Shown here piece by piece: positions 24,295 through 32,925 of a DNA stretch of 64,000 bases. Position 1 is the first letter of the stretch. Each line of letters begins with the position of its first letter. The position numbers were made by a program, and so were the translations under genes. The notes under the pieces were generated by a model. The model was not told where the DNA came from. It searched no databases and saw only the letters and a list, made by a program, of their open reading frames with translations. The stretch is from Gilichinskyi gelida (GTDB lineage: Bacteria; Acidobacteriota; Thermoanaerobaculia; Gp7-AA8): assembly GCA_038040385.1 (NCBI GenBank), contig JBBPII010000018.1:62001-126000 (forward strand), given 5' to 3'.

Positions 24295-26136
24295 ATGAGG
24301 TTGCGAGGTTGCGAGGTTTCGGGGTCGCGCGGTGATGTGTCGCAAGGCGTTTCGCGCTGCGCAACCGCGAAACCGCGAAACCTCGCAACCATTCTCCTGT
24401 TCGTCATCGCCGGCACCGCGGCCGCACGCGTTGTCCGCGTCGAAGTCACATCCCGCGCCGACTACTGGAACGGCGCGTACGAACGCATCCAGGGCCGCGT
24501 AACCTACTCGCTCGATCCGAAGAATCCGCACAACGCGGCCATCGTCGATCTCACGCAGGCAGTCGAGTTCACCGGCGACGTCGATATCGTCCGCCCCAAG
24601 AACGGCGGCAACGGCGTGCTGTTCGTCAACGTCCCGAACCGCGGCGGGCGCTTCTTCATCCGCGACACCAATCCCGACGAGTGGTATCTGCGGCAGGGCT
24701 TCACCCTCGCCGAGGTCGGGTGGCAGTTCGATGTCCGCGCCGATTCGAGGCTGCTGCGGCTCGACACGCCGGTGGCGAAGGGCATCCGCGGCCGCGTGCG
24801 CAGCGACTTCATCGTCAGCGCGAAGACGTTCGACCATTCCGTCGCGCACATCATTCAAGGCAACATCGGCGGCACAGGCTACGCGGTGGCCGATGCGAAA
24901 GACGCCGTCCTCACGGAGCGCGACGCGCCGGCGGCACCGCGGCGGACGATCTCCCCGCGCAAGTGGCGCTTCACCGACGACCGCACGGTGCACTTCGACG
25001 ACGGCTTCGTTCCGGGCCGGATCTACGAAGTCATCTACACCGCGGCTGATCCGGTCATCGTCGGCGCCGGCCTCGCCGCGGTGCGCGACTTCGCCTCGTA
25101 CTGCAAGAACGATCCGGCGGCCGTCGCGCCGGTCAAGCTCGCGTACGCCATGGGCATCTCCCAGACCGGGCGCTTCCTGCGCCACCTCGTGTGGCAGGGC
25201 TTCAATGCCGACGAGGCGGGGCGCAAGGCGTACGACGCGCTGCTGATCTACGTCGCGGGCGCCGGGCGCGGCAACTTCAATCACCGCTTCGCGCAGCCGT
25301 CGCGCGACGCGCAGCCACTCGTCCCCGCGATGTATCCCGTCGACATCCCGCCGTTCACCGACGACGGCCTTCTGGAGCGCGCCCGCGCCGAGGACGTCGT
25401 GCCGAAGATCTTCTACGTCAACACCGCGTACGAGTACTGGTCGCGCGGCGCGTCGCTGATCCACACCACTCCCAATGGCGCGCGCGACGTCGATCCGCCG
25501 GCCGAGGTGCGCGCGTACCTGGTGGCGGGGCTGGGACACGTCGCCGGCCCCTTCCCGCCCGCCCGCGACGCCGCCGCGCAACTGCCGGTCAACCCGAACA
25601 ACATCGTCCATCTGCGCCACGGCTTCGCCGCCGCGCTCGATGCCTGGACGCGCAACGGCGTCGCGCCACCGCCCAGCCGCCTGCCGAAGATCGCGGACGG
25701 CACGCTGGTACCGGTAGCGTCGCTACCGAAATCGGTAGCGCCGCGCTTCGCGTACAACGTCTACAAGATCGATCTCGGCATCGAGCCGCCGCCCGTCCAC
25801 GGCACGTACACCAATCTTGTCCCGCAGGCCGGCCCCGACGGCAACGAGCTGGCCGGCGTCCGCATCCCCGAGCTGCAGGTCCCCGTCGCCACGTACACCG
25901 GCTGGAACCTGCGCGAGCCGGGCACCGGCTTCTCGGAGTACCGCGCCAGCTTCGTGGGCTCGTTCATTGCGTGGCCGAAGGACGAAGTGCTCGCCCGCTA
26001 CCGCACGCGCGACGAGTACTTCGGCCGCTTCACCGACGCCGCGCTCGCGCTGGTGCGCGAACGGTTCTTCGTCGCCGACGACCTTCCGGCAATCCTCGAG
26101 CGCGGCGCGAAATTGTGGGAGGCGGTGGTGAGGTAG
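24295..26136 (+). CDS. Secreted alpha/beta hydrolase-domain protein (Abhydrolase_10-like)
   Basis: 613 residues. The N-terminal 32 residues (MRLRGCEVSGSRGDVSQ...ATAKPRN) are encoded by a palindromic repeat; the hydrophobic signal core ATILLFVIAGTAAA follows. The body matches a large exported hydrolase family: YSLDPKNPHN, FVNVPNRGG, and a nucleophile-elbow region AYAMGISQTGRFLRHLVWQGF with Ser near residue 287; the His is likely in GLGHVAGP. Substrate unknown. The start abuts the transglycosylase stop. A small palindrome (GGTAGCGTCGCTACC) is read in frame at about residue 472. Confidence 0.75.
   Translation: MRLRGCEVSGSRGDVSQGVSRCATAKPRNLATILLFVIAGTAAARVVRVEVTSRADYWNGAYERIQGRVTYSLDPKNPHNAAIVDLTQAVEFTGDVDIVRPKNGGNGVLFVNVPNRGGRFFIRDTNPDEWYLRQGFTLAEVGWQFDVRADSRLLRLDTPVAKGIRGRVRSDFIVSAKTFDHSVAHIIQGNIGGTGYAVADAKDAVLTERDAPAAPRRTISPRKWRFTDDRTVHFDDGFVPGRIYEVIYTAADPVIVGAGLAAVRDFASYCKNDPAAVAPVKLAYAMGISQTGRFLRHLVWQGFNADEAGRKAYDALLIYVAGAGRGNFNHRFAQPSRDAQPLVPAMYPVDIPPFTDDGLLERARAEDVVPKIFYVNTAYEYWSRGASLIHTTPNGARDVDPPAEVRAYLVAGLGHVAGPFPPARDAAAQLPVNPNNIVHLRHGFAAALDAWTRNGVAPPPSRLPKIADGTLVPVASLPKSVAPRFAYNVYKIDLGIEPPPVHGTYTNLVPQAGPDGNELAGVRIPELQVPVATYTGWNLREPGTGFSEYRASFVGSFIAWPKDEVLARYRTRDEYFGRFTDAALALVRERFFVADDLPAILERGAKLWEAVVR
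24299..24390. repeat. Family E palindromic repeat forming the N-terminus of a secreted protein
   Basis: GGTTGCGAGGTTGCGAGGTT at the left, CGAAACCTCGCAACC at the right, with the middle made of similar words. It lies from the second codon onward of the hydrolase gene. Confidence 0.75.
25707..25740. repeat. Small GGTAGCG palindrome embedded in hydrolase gene
   Basis: GGTAGCGTCGCTACCGAAAT then CGGTAGCG: three copies of the same word in alternating orientation, read as VPVASLPKSVAP. Confidence 0.55.
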
Positions 26137-26156
26137 TTGTCAGTTGAGGAGCACCC

Positions 26157-26402
26157 ATGGCCCGCGGATTCGAAAGCAAATCAGTCCAGGAGCAGTGGCA
26201 GGACGCCGAGGCCGCTGCCGAGCAGCGCAAGAAGCCGCGAAAGAGCGCGGAGCAGATGGAGCGGGACAAGAAGGTGGACGCGCTGGAGATGTCGCGCCGG
26301 CGCATCGCCACCGAGCTCGACGCCGCCACCAGCGAGCCTCGCCGCGCGCAGCTCCGCGCCGCGCTCGCGCACCTCGATGGGGAGTTGGCGAAGCTGGCGT
26401 AG
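26157..26402 (+). CDS. Small charged coiled protein, unknown
   Basis: 81 residues from an ATG with GAGGAG 6 nt upstream. Highly charged and helical (EQWQDAEAAAEQRKKPRKSAEQMERDKKVDALEMSRRR is too long to be globular in parts), with no Cys or membrane segment. Sits 20 nt after the hydrolase gene and 23 nt before ileS, on the same strand. Two other frames are open here; the ribosome-binding site and amino-acid pattern favour this one. Confidence 0.65.
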   Translation: MARGFESKSVQEQWQDAEAAAEQRKKPRKSAEQMERDKKVDALEMSRRRIATELDAATSEPRRAQLRAALAHLDGELAKLA

Positions 26403-26425
26403 CGTGTTAGTTTCGCCCGCCAATC

Positions 26426-29326
26426 ATGGCTGAGACCTCCGACTACAAGAAGACCCTCAATCTGCCGCAGACCACCTTCGCCATGAAGGCGAACCTGCCG
26501 CAGAACGAGCCGAAACGCCTCGACGCCTGGCGCGAGATCGACCTCTATCAGCGCATCCGCGAGAAGTCCGCCGGCCGCCCGAAGTTCGTCCTGCACGACG
26601 GCCCGCCGTACGCCAACGGCGACATCCACATGGGCCACGCGCTCAACAAGATCCTCAAGGACCTCGTCGTCAAGTCCAGGACCATGCTCGGCTACGACTC
26701 GCCGTATGTGCCGGGATGGGACTGCCACGGTCTGCCGATCGAGAGCGCCATCGAAAAGGAGCTGAAGGACAAGAAGAAGGAGATGTCCGCGGCCGACTTC
26801 CGCCGCGCCTGCCGCGCGTTCGCCGCGCGCTACGTCGACATCCAGCGCAAAGACTTCATCCGCCTCGGCGTCCTCGGCGACTGGTTCAATCCGTACATGA
26901 CGATGGCCTTCGACTACGAGGCCGACATCGCCGACGCCCTCGGCCGCTTCATGCAGACAGGCATGGTCTACAAGGGTCTCAAGCCGGTGCACTGGTGCAT
27001 CGTCGACCAGAGCGCGCTGGCCGAGGCCGAGGTGGAGTACGCCGAGCACACCTCGCCGTCGGTGTACGTGCGCTTCCGCCTCACCGACGAATCGGTGCAG
27101 CAGCTCGACCTCCCGATCGAGAAGCCGCTCTACGCCATCATTTGGACCACGACGCCGTGGACGCTGCCGGCCAACATGGCCATCGCGGCGCATCCGGAGT
27201 TCGAATACAGCGTCGCCGAGTGGGACGGCGCGCACTACATCGTCGCCACCGATCTGTTGAAAACCGTCGCCGACAAGGCGGGCTGGCGCGACTACCACGT
27301 CCGCAAAGTCTTCAAAGGCTCCGCATTCGAGCACTTGAAGTACCGCCACGCCTTCATCGAGCGCGAAGGACTCTTCGTGGTCGGCGACTATGTCACCCTC
27401 GACGCCGGCACAGGCTTGGTGCACACCGCGCCCGGCCACGGCGCCGACGACTTCTATACCGGCCAGCGCTATGGCCTCGAGGTCTACACGCCGGTCAACC
27501 ATCGCGGCGAGTTCACGCCGGAGGTCGAGCACTTCGCCGGCATGAACGTGTTCAAGGCCAATCCGAAGATCGTGCAGTTGATGCGCGACCGCGGCGTCCT
27601 GGTGGCCAGCGAGACGATCACGCATTCATATCCGCACTGCTGGCGCTGCAAGAACCCGGTGATCTTCCGCGCCACCGAGCAGTGGTTCGTCTCCATGGAC
27701 ACCCCCGTCATCCTGAGCCGCGCAGACGGCGAAGGATCTCGATCCACGCAGACTGAGATCCTTCGCTCCGCTCAGGATGACGGAACGCTCCGCCAACGCG
27801 CCCTCGACGAAATCCACAAAGTGAAGTGGTATCCCGCGTGGGGCGAGGACCGCATGGGCGGCATGGTCGAGAACCGCCCCGACTGGTGCATCTCGCGCCA
27901 ACGCCTCTGGGGCGTGCCGATCACCGTTCTCTATTGCGAGAACTGCGGCGAGCCGATCACCTCGCCGGAGCTCTTCAAGCGGGTCGCCGACGTCTTCCGC
28001 GCCGAAGGCGCCGACGCGTGGTACGAACATCCTGCCGAGGACTTTCTCGAGCCGGGACGGGTGTGCGCTTGCGGCTGCGCGGCGTTCCGCAAAGAGCTCG
28101 ACATCCTCGATGTCTGGTTCGACTCCGGCTGCTCGCACATCGCCGTGCTGAAAACGCGCCCCGAACTGACCTGGCCGTGCGACGTCTACCTCGAAGGCCA
28201 CGACCAGCATCGCGGCTGGTTCCAGTCGTCGCTGCTGGTCGGCACCGGCATCGAAGGCGGCGCGCCGTACCGCGAAGTCATCACTTGCGGCTTCCTCATC
28301 AACGAGGCGGGCGACAAGATGTCGAAGTCGCGCGGCAACGCGCTCTCGCCGCAGGACGTCATCCGTCAGAACGGCGCGGACATCATCCGCCTCTGGGTGG
28401 CGATGATCGACTACCAGCAGGACATGACGTGGGGGCCGCAGATCGTCGGCCGCACGGTGGAGTCCTACCGCAAGATCCGCAACACGGCGCGCTATCTCCT
28501 CGGCAACCTCGGCGACTTCGATCCCGAGCGCCACGCGCTGCCGCCCGAGGAGCTGCTCGACGTCGACAAGTTCGTGCTGGCCCGCGCCGCCGAGGCCTTC
28601 GACCGCTGCCGCCGCGCGTACGACGGGTACGAATTCCACGTGGTCTTCCGCAGCGTGCTCGAGCTCTGCGCGACCGACCTGTCGGCGCTGTACCTCGACG
28701 TCTCGAAGGACACCCTGTATTGCGAAGCGCCCGACTCGCGCGCGCGGCGGTCGGCGCAGACCGCGATGTTCCACATCCTGCGCGGGCTGGTCGGGTTCCT
28801 CGCGCCGATCCTCTCGTTCACCGCCGAGGAGATCTACGAGGCGATGCCGGGAACGAAGGAGGCGTCGGTGCATCTGACCGACTTCCCGAGCATCCCCGCG
28901 CCGGGGACGGACATGGTGGCGTGGGAGCGGCTGGTGCGCGTGCGCGACGCGGTGAACGCGGTCCTCGAGCGCGCGCGCAATGCGAAGCAGATCGGCGCGT
29001 TCCTCGAGGCGGACATCCAGCTTCAGGGCGAATTCACGCGCGAGGCGCTCACCGGCGGGCTGAATGTCGATCTGGCGAAGCTGTTCATCGTGTCGCACGT
29101 CGAATGTGGGACGGACTCTCCAGTCCGTCCGGACGGGTTAGAGAACCCGTCCCACATCGAGATCGACGGCTTCGGGCGCGTCGGCATCACCATGTCGCCG
29201 GCCCGCGGAAAGAAGTGCGGCCGCTGCTGGCAGTACCGCGAAGAAGTGGTCGAGGATGGCGGACTTTGCAAGCGCTGCGAGGACGTCGTCGCCGGCCTCG
29301 CCGTCCCTGAAGCGCCCACGGCGTGA
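26426..29326 (+). CDS. ileS: Isoleucyl-tRNA synthetase
   Basis: 966 residues, full class I enzyme charging tRNA-Ile. HIGH-type motif in PPYANGDIHMGHALN (about residues 59-73), editing-domain motifs TTPWTLPAN, class I KMSKS in GDKMSKSRGN (about residue 630) and C-terminal zinc finger CGRCWQYR...CKRCEDV. Two repeats are embedded without breaking the frame: 25 residues (VILSRADGEGS...) after QWFVSMDTP at residue 428, and 18 residues (CGTDSPVRPDGLENPSH) just before the zinc finger. As the gene is essential and no other copy is seen here, the product must tolerate both. Confidence 0.95.
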   Translation: MAETSDYKKTLNLPQTTFAMKANLPQNEPKRLDAWREIDLYQRIREKSAGRPKFVLHDGPPYANGDIHMGHALNKILKDLVVKSRTMLGYDSPYVPGWDCHGLPIESAIEKELKDKKKEMSAADFRRACRAFAARYVDIQRKDFIRLGVLGDWFNPYMTMAFDYEADIADALGRFMQTGMVYKGLKPVHWCIVDQSALAEAEVEYAEHTSPSVYVRFRLTDESVQQLDLPIEKPLYAIIWTTTPWTLPANMAIAAHPEFEYSVAEWDGAHYIVATDLLKTVADKAGWRDYHVRKVFKGSAFEHLKYRHAFIEREGLFVVGDYVTLDAGTGLVHTAPGHGADDFYTGQRYGLEVYTPVNHRGEFTPEVEHFAGMNVFKANPKIVQLMRDRGVLVASETITHSYPHCWRCKNPVIFRATEQWFVSMDTPVILSRADGEGSRSTQTEILRSAQDDGTLRQRALDEIHKVKWYPAWGEDRMGGMVENRPDWCISRQRLWGVPITVLYCENCGEPITSPELFKRVADVFRAEGADAWYEHPAEDFLEPGRVCACGCAAFRKELDILDVWFDSGCSHIAVLKTRPELTWPCDVYLEGHDQHRGWFQSSLLVGTGIEGGAPYREVITCGFLINEAGDKMSKSRGNALSPQDVIRQNGADIIRLWVAMIDYQQDMTWGPQIVGRTVESYRKIRNTARYLLGNLGDFDPERHALPPEELLDVDKFVLARAAEAFDRCRRAYDGYEFHVVFRSVLELCATDLSALYLDVSKDTLYCEAPDSRARRSAQTAMFHILRGLVGFLAPILSFTAEEIYEAMPGTKEASVHLTDFPSIPAPGTDMVAWERLVRVRDAVNAVLERARNAKQIGAFLEADIQLQGEFTREALTGGLNVDLAKLFIVSHVECGTDSPVRPDGLENPSHIEIDGFGRVGITMSPARGKKCGRCWQYREEVVEDGGLCKRCEDVVAGLAVPEAPTA
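27707..27781. repeat. Family A palindromic repeat embedded in ileS
   Basis: GTCATCCTGAGCCGCGCAGA at the left, CGCTCAGGATGAC at the right, exactly 75 bp (25 codons). Read in frame as VILSRADGEGS...EILRSAQDD. Canonical IleRS passes directly from the FVSMD strand into the GLRxxAL helix at this place. Confidence 0.9.
29104..29157. repeat. Family C palindromic repeat embedded in ileS
   Basis: ATGTGGGACGG at the left, CCGTCCCACAT at the right, with inner ACGGACT/AGTCCGT and ACGGGTT/AACCCGT hairpins; 54 bp (18 codons). Read as CGTDSPVRPDGLENPSH, in the linker before the zinc finger. Confidence 0.85.
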
Positions 29327-29370
29327 GCCGGTACGCTGCGTGCTAGAGTTCGGTCATTGTTGTTAGGAGG

Positions 29371-29643
29371 ATGAAAGTGAATTTGAAGAAAAAGGCGGGA
29401 AAGCTCGGCAAAAAGGCGCAGACCGAAGGCGCGAAGCTCGCCAAAACCGCGGTGAAAGAAGGCAAGAAGCTGGCTTCCAAAGCGGCGAAAGCCATCGCCG
29501 AGGCCGCTGAGCCGCAGATCAAGAAAGCCCGCAAAGCCGCCGAGGAGCAGATCGAGGCCGCAGTGAAGAAGGGGCGCGCCGCGGTGAAGAAGGGCCTCCG
29601 CGCGTCCGCGAAAGGGCTGAAAAAAGCCGCGAACAAGATGTGA
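29371..29643 (+). CDS. Lysine/alanine-rich histone H1-like protein
   Basis: 90 residues, about a third Lys, rich in Ala, with irregular repeats of KKAxK and AAKA; no Cys, Trp or Tyr. Such proteins (HC1-like, AlgP-tail-like) usually bind DNA or other polyanions and help compact the nucleoid. An AGGAGG box touches the ATG at 29371 directly, so the GTG at 29377 (MNLKKKAGK, spacing 6) may be the real start. Lies between ileS and the PHP gene on the same strand. Confidence 0.7.
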   Translation: MKVNLKKKAGKLGKKAQTEGAKLAKTAVKEGKKLASKAAKAIAEAAEPQIKKARKAAEEQIEAAVKKGRAAVKKGLRASAKGLKKAANKM

Positions 29644-29650
29644 CGCCGGC

Positions 29651-30466
29651 GTGCGCTACGCCGACCTTCACACCCACACCTACCACTCGGACGGCACGCG
29701 CTCGCCGCGCGAGGTGATCGACGTCGCCCGCGCGCACGGCATCGAGATCGTCTGCATCAGCGACCACGACAACCTCGCCGCGTACTTCGAGATCAAGCCC
29801 TACGCCGATGCGCAGGGCGTCACGCTCGTCCCAGGCGTCGAGCTGTCGTGCGCGTACGAGGGCGTTGACGTCCACGTCCTCGCCTACGCCTTCGACGCGC
29901 TCGACGAGCGGGTGGCCGAGCGACTGCAGCGGTTCCGCGAGACGCGTCACCGCCGCGGCTATCTGATGGTCGATCGCCTCCGCGCGCTCGGCTACGAGAT
30001 CAGCGCCAAGCGCGTCGACGACCTCGCCGCCGGCGGCGCCATGGGACGTCCGCACGTGGCGCGCGCGCTGGTGGAGGCGGGCTTCGTCGCTTCGGTGGAC
30101 GAGGCATTCAACAAGCTGCTCGGCACCGGCAAGCCGGGTTACGTGGAGAAGGAGCGCTTCCGCATCGACGACGCGGTGGCGCTGATCCGCGCCGCCGGCG
30201 GCGTCACCTCCATCGCCCATCCGACGCTCTACCCCGACGGCGAGCGCATCGTCCCGCTGCTCCTCGACGCCGGCATCGACGGCGTGGAAGTCTTTCACCC
30301 CGAAGTCGACGAGGCGGCGCGGGAGGCGTACTCGAACGTCGCGCGCTTCCGCGGCAAGATGCTCACCGGCGGCTCCGACGATCACGGGACGGTGAAGACG
30401 AGCGAGACCTTGGGCACGATCAAGGTGCCGGAGGAGTTGATACAACCGATCCTCGATCGGCTATGA
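29651..30466 (+). CDS. PHP-domain phosphoesterase (TrpH/YciV-like)
   Basis: 271 residues from a GTG. PHP metal ligands: DLHTHTYHSDG, ISDHDN, the Glu in GVELSC, IAHP and GGSDDHG, all intact. E. coli RnaAM (YciV) and the nucleoside 3',5'-bisphosphate phosphatases share this fold, so release of phosphate from nucleotides or RNA ends is likely. The start follows the histone-like gene by 7 nt. A tandem-word repeat follows the stop. Confidence 0.88.
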   Translation: MRYADLHTHTYHSDGTRSPREVIDVARAHGIEIVCISDHDNLAAYFEIKPYADAQGVTLVPGVELSCAYEGVDVHVLAYAFDALDERVAERLQRFRETRHRRGYLMVDRLRALGYEISAKRVDDLAAGGAMGRPHVARALVEAGFVASVDEAFNKLLGTGKPGYVEKERFRIDDAVALIRAAGGVTSIAHPTLYPDGERIVPLLLDAGIDGVEVFHPEVDEAAREAYSNVARFRGKMLTGGSDDHGTVKTSETLGTIKVPEELIQPILDRL

Positions 30467-30534
30467 GCCAGCAGCTTGCAGCTAGCAGCTTGCAGCCACT
30501 TCCCTGCTAGCTGCCAGCCGCGAGCTGCATGCCC
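30467..30534. repeat. AGCAGCTTGCAGC tandem/inverted words (family F)
   Basis: Two AGCAGCTTGCAGC words separated by TAG, then their approximate complement (CTGCTAGCTGCCAGC, GAGCTGCATGC). It fills the space between the PHP and metallophosphoesterase genes. Confidence 0.7.
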
Positions 30535-30536
30535 GG

Positions 30537-31736
30537 ATGATTCGCACCATCTTCGCCGCCTTCCTCCTCCTCGCCCTCCTCGGCGACGCGCGTATTTTTC
30601 TCTTCGTCATCAATCACCTGGTGTTTGGAAGCCATCGCCGGGAGAAGAGCCCGTGGCGCTGGCTGCTGTACGCCGCGCCGCCGCTGATGCTCGCGCTGAC
30701 CGCGCTCTTCTGGCCGCTCAATGAGTGGATCGAGCGGCTGCTGGAGACGCCGGCGATCGAGCGCATCACGCCGGAGCGCCTGGAGGCCATCACCTGGAGC
30801 CTCGTCCTGGCGAAGGCGGGGGCGGCGTGGCTAATCATCGCCGCGGGCGTAGGCAGCTACTGGATCCTCGACCGCATCCGGGTCAACTACTTCGGCGAGC
30901 CGCCGCTGGAAGGCGTGCGCGAGCTGGAGTCCGAGGTGATTCGCCACCGCCGCAGGCGCGTGCGACTCCCGTCCATCAACGACGTCTACGATCTCGAAAT
31001 CACGCGGCACGAGGTCTTCATCGACGACCTCCCCGCCGCATTCGACGGATATCGCATCGCCTTCCTCACCGACACGCACGTCGTCTCCTTCGTCCGCCGC
31101 GCGTTCTACGAGGAGATCGTGGCGCAGGTGCAGCGATTCGAGCCCGATCTCCTCCTGTTCGGCGGCGACTTCGTCACCTTCGGCCGCCACATTCCGCTCC
31201 TCGCCGATCGCTTCGCCGGCCTCTCGGCGAAGGACGGCATGTTCGCCATCCTCGGCAATCACGACTACTGGAGCGACGCGCCGCAGATCGTCGAAACGCT
31301 CGGGAGCATCGGCGTCCGCTTCCTCACCAATGCGCACGTGATGCTGGCGCGCGGCGGCGCGCGATTGCCGCTGGCCGGCATCGACGAGGTGTATCGCGGC
31401 ACTCCCGATCCCGACGCGGCGTTCGCCGGCATCGGCATCGATCAGCCCTGCCTGGCGATCAGCCACCATCCCGACATCATCGACGTCCTGCCGCGTCGCC
31501 GCATCGACCTGCTGCTATGCGGGCACACGCACGGCGGGCAGATCCGCTTCCCCTTCTTCGGCGCGGTGGTGGTGCCGTCGAAACACGAGGCGACGTACGC
31601 GGCCGGATTTCACCGCGTGGGGCCGACGTTGATGTATGTCAGCCGCGGCATCGGAGCGATTCCTCCGCTGCGCATTCTCTGCCGCCCTGAAGTCGCCACG
31701 TTCGTCCTCCGGCGCGGCCGCCGAACATTGTCATGA
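30537..31736 (+). CDS. Membrane-bound calcineurin-like metallophosphoesterase
   Basis: 399 residues. Three N-terminal membrane segments (about 1-25, 42-62, 92-115), then a phosphoesterase domain: LTDTHVVSF (a variant of DxH), FGGDFVTFG, LGNHDYWSD, SHHPDI and CGHTHGGQIRFP carry the two-metal ligands. Relatives (YkuE/YaeI-like) act on lipid-linked phosphates such as UDP-diacylglucosamine or on membrane phospholipids. The stop overlaps the queG start (ATGA). Confidence 0.88.
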   Translation: MIRTIFAAFLLLALLGDARIFLFVINHLVFGSHRREKSPWRWLLYAAPPLMLALTALFWPLNEWIERLLETPAIERITPERLEAITWSLVLAKAGAAWLIIAAGVGSYWILDRIRVNYFGEPPLEGVRELESEVIRHRRRRVRLPSINDVYDLEITRHEVFIDDLPAAFDGYRIAFLTDTHVVSFVRRAFYEEIVAQVQRFEPDLLLFGGDFVTFGRHIPLLADRFAGLSAKDGMFAILGNHDYWSDAPQIVETLGSIGVRFLTNAHVMLARGGARLPLAGIDEVYRGTPDPDAAFAGIGIDQPCLAISHHPDIIDVLPRRRIDLLLCGHTHGGQIRFPFFGAVVVPSKHEATYAAGFHRVGPTLMYVSRGIGAIPPLRILCRPEVATFVLRRGRRTLS

Positions 31737-32671
31737 AGCTCTCGAATTTCTGGCCCTCATTGGAGCGCGTCGCCCGCGAGGAAGGCGTCGCCCGCCTCGG
31801 CGTGAGCGATCTCGCCGACGCCCACGCCGCGCTGTTCGGCGAATGGCTCGACGCCGGCCACCACGGCACGATGCGCTATCTGGCCAAGAACCGCGAGATC
31901 CGCGCCGACGCGGCCGCGCGCTTTCCGTGGGCCAAGTCCGCCGTGGTCATCCTGGTGCCGTACGAGTCCGCGCGTCCCGACGCGCCGCCCGAGGCGCTGA
32001 CGAACCACATCGCGCGCTACGCGTTCGGCGACGACTACCACGAGGTCCTCGATCGCATTCTCCGCAGATTCGAGGAGGCGCTCGCGCCGCACGCGCGCAC
32101 CTGGCGCTACGTCGACACCGGCCCCCTCTCCGACCGCGCCCTCGCCGCGCAGGCCGGCCTCGGCTGGATCGCCAAGAACGCCATGCTCCTCAACGAGCAG
32201 ATCGGCTCGTACACGTTCATTGGCACCTTGCTCACGTCGCTGGAGAACGACATCGCCCCCGCCGCCGTCGCCGACCGCTGCGGCACCTGCACCCGCTGCA
32301 TCGACGCCTGCCCCACCCACGCCATCCTCTCCAACCGCACCGTCGCCTCCGAGCACTGCATCAGCTACGCGACCATCGAGCATCGCGGCCCCCTCCCCCC
32401 CACCCTCCCCACCCTCGCCGGCTACGCCTTCGGCTGCGACATCTGCCAGGAAGTCTGTCCCTGGAACAGCGACCCCGCCCCCGCCCACCCGGCCTTCGCC
32501 CCCCGCGACGAGTACCGCGCCACCCCCGTCTCCGACCTGCTGCGCTTCGCGCAATCGGACTTCTCCGAGCTGTTTCGCAGGAGCGCCATCAAACGGGCGA
32601 AGTTGGAGGGGATGAGGAGGAACGCCGCGGCGTTGACAGAGAAGGAGGGCCGAGGGATGCTGAAGGGGTGA
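31733..32671 (+). CDS. queG: Epoxyqueuosine reductase
   Basis: 312 residues. Catalyses the last step of queuosine synthesis on tRNA, epoxyqueuosine to queuosine, with cobalamin and two [4Fe-4S] clusters. The clusters are visible in CGTCTRCIDACPTHAI and CDICQEVCPWN; the conserved Asp region is DTGPLSDRALAAQAGLGWIAKN. At 312 residues it lacks the C-terminal HEAT-like extension of longer QueG forms. The stop overlaps the following antitoxin start (GTGA). Confidence 0.92.
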   Translation: MKLSNFWPSLERVAREEGVARLGVSDLADAHAALFGEWLDAGHHGTMRYLAKNREIRADAAARFPWAKSAVVILVPYESARPDAPPEALTNHIARYAFGDDYHEVLDRILRRFEEALAPHARTWRYVDTGPLSDRALAAQAGLGWIAKNAMLLNEQIGSYTFIGTLLTSLENDIAPAAVADRCGTCTRCIDACPTHAILSNRTVASEHCISYATIEHRGPLPPTLPTLAGYAFGCDICQEVCPWNSDPAPAHPAFAPRDEYRATPVSDLLRFAQSDFSELFRRSAIKRAKLEGMRRNAAALTEKEGRGMLKG

Positions 32672-32925
32672 GAATCACGGCCGAAGATCTGAAGACGAAC
32701 TTCGATGACCGCATCGCCGCCGTTGAAGCCGGCGAGCCATTGACGTTGGTCAACGATGCCGGCGCTGCGATCGCAGAGATCACGTCCGCCGCACAGGAGC
32801 CTGTCGTCATCCGTCACGATCCTGCAAAGCGTTTGTCCGACTTCGTCCCGGGACCGCGACCTCCGCGCCTCGACTTCGATGCGGTGCAGTGGCTTATTCA
32901 CGACAGAGAGGACAGACGTTACTGA
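32668..32925 (+). CDS. Phd/YefM-like antitoxin
   Basis: 85 residues from a GTG overlapping the queG stop. The N-terminus VRITAEDLKTNFDDRIAAVEAGEPLTLVND matches the DNA-binding half of Phd/YefM antitoxins (an amphipathic helix, then 'GEPLTLV'). The C-terminal tail (DFVPGPRPPRLDFDAVQWLIHDRE) would wrap the toxin. Next gene starts right after the stop and encodes a PIN toxin, so this is a typical two-gene module. Codon use is less GC-extreme than in queG. Confidence 0.75.
   Translation: MRITAEDLKTNFDDRIAAVEAGEPLTLVNDAGAAIAEITSAAQEPVVIRHDPAKRLSDFVPGPRPPRLDFDAVQWLIHDREDRRY

Noticed and set aside
22864..25620. 918-codon open frame on the minus strand opposite the transglycosylase and hydrolase genes
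   Set aside because: It is rich in Arg/His/Val in the way antisense of GC-rich genes is, has no domain, and lies opposite three clear genes.
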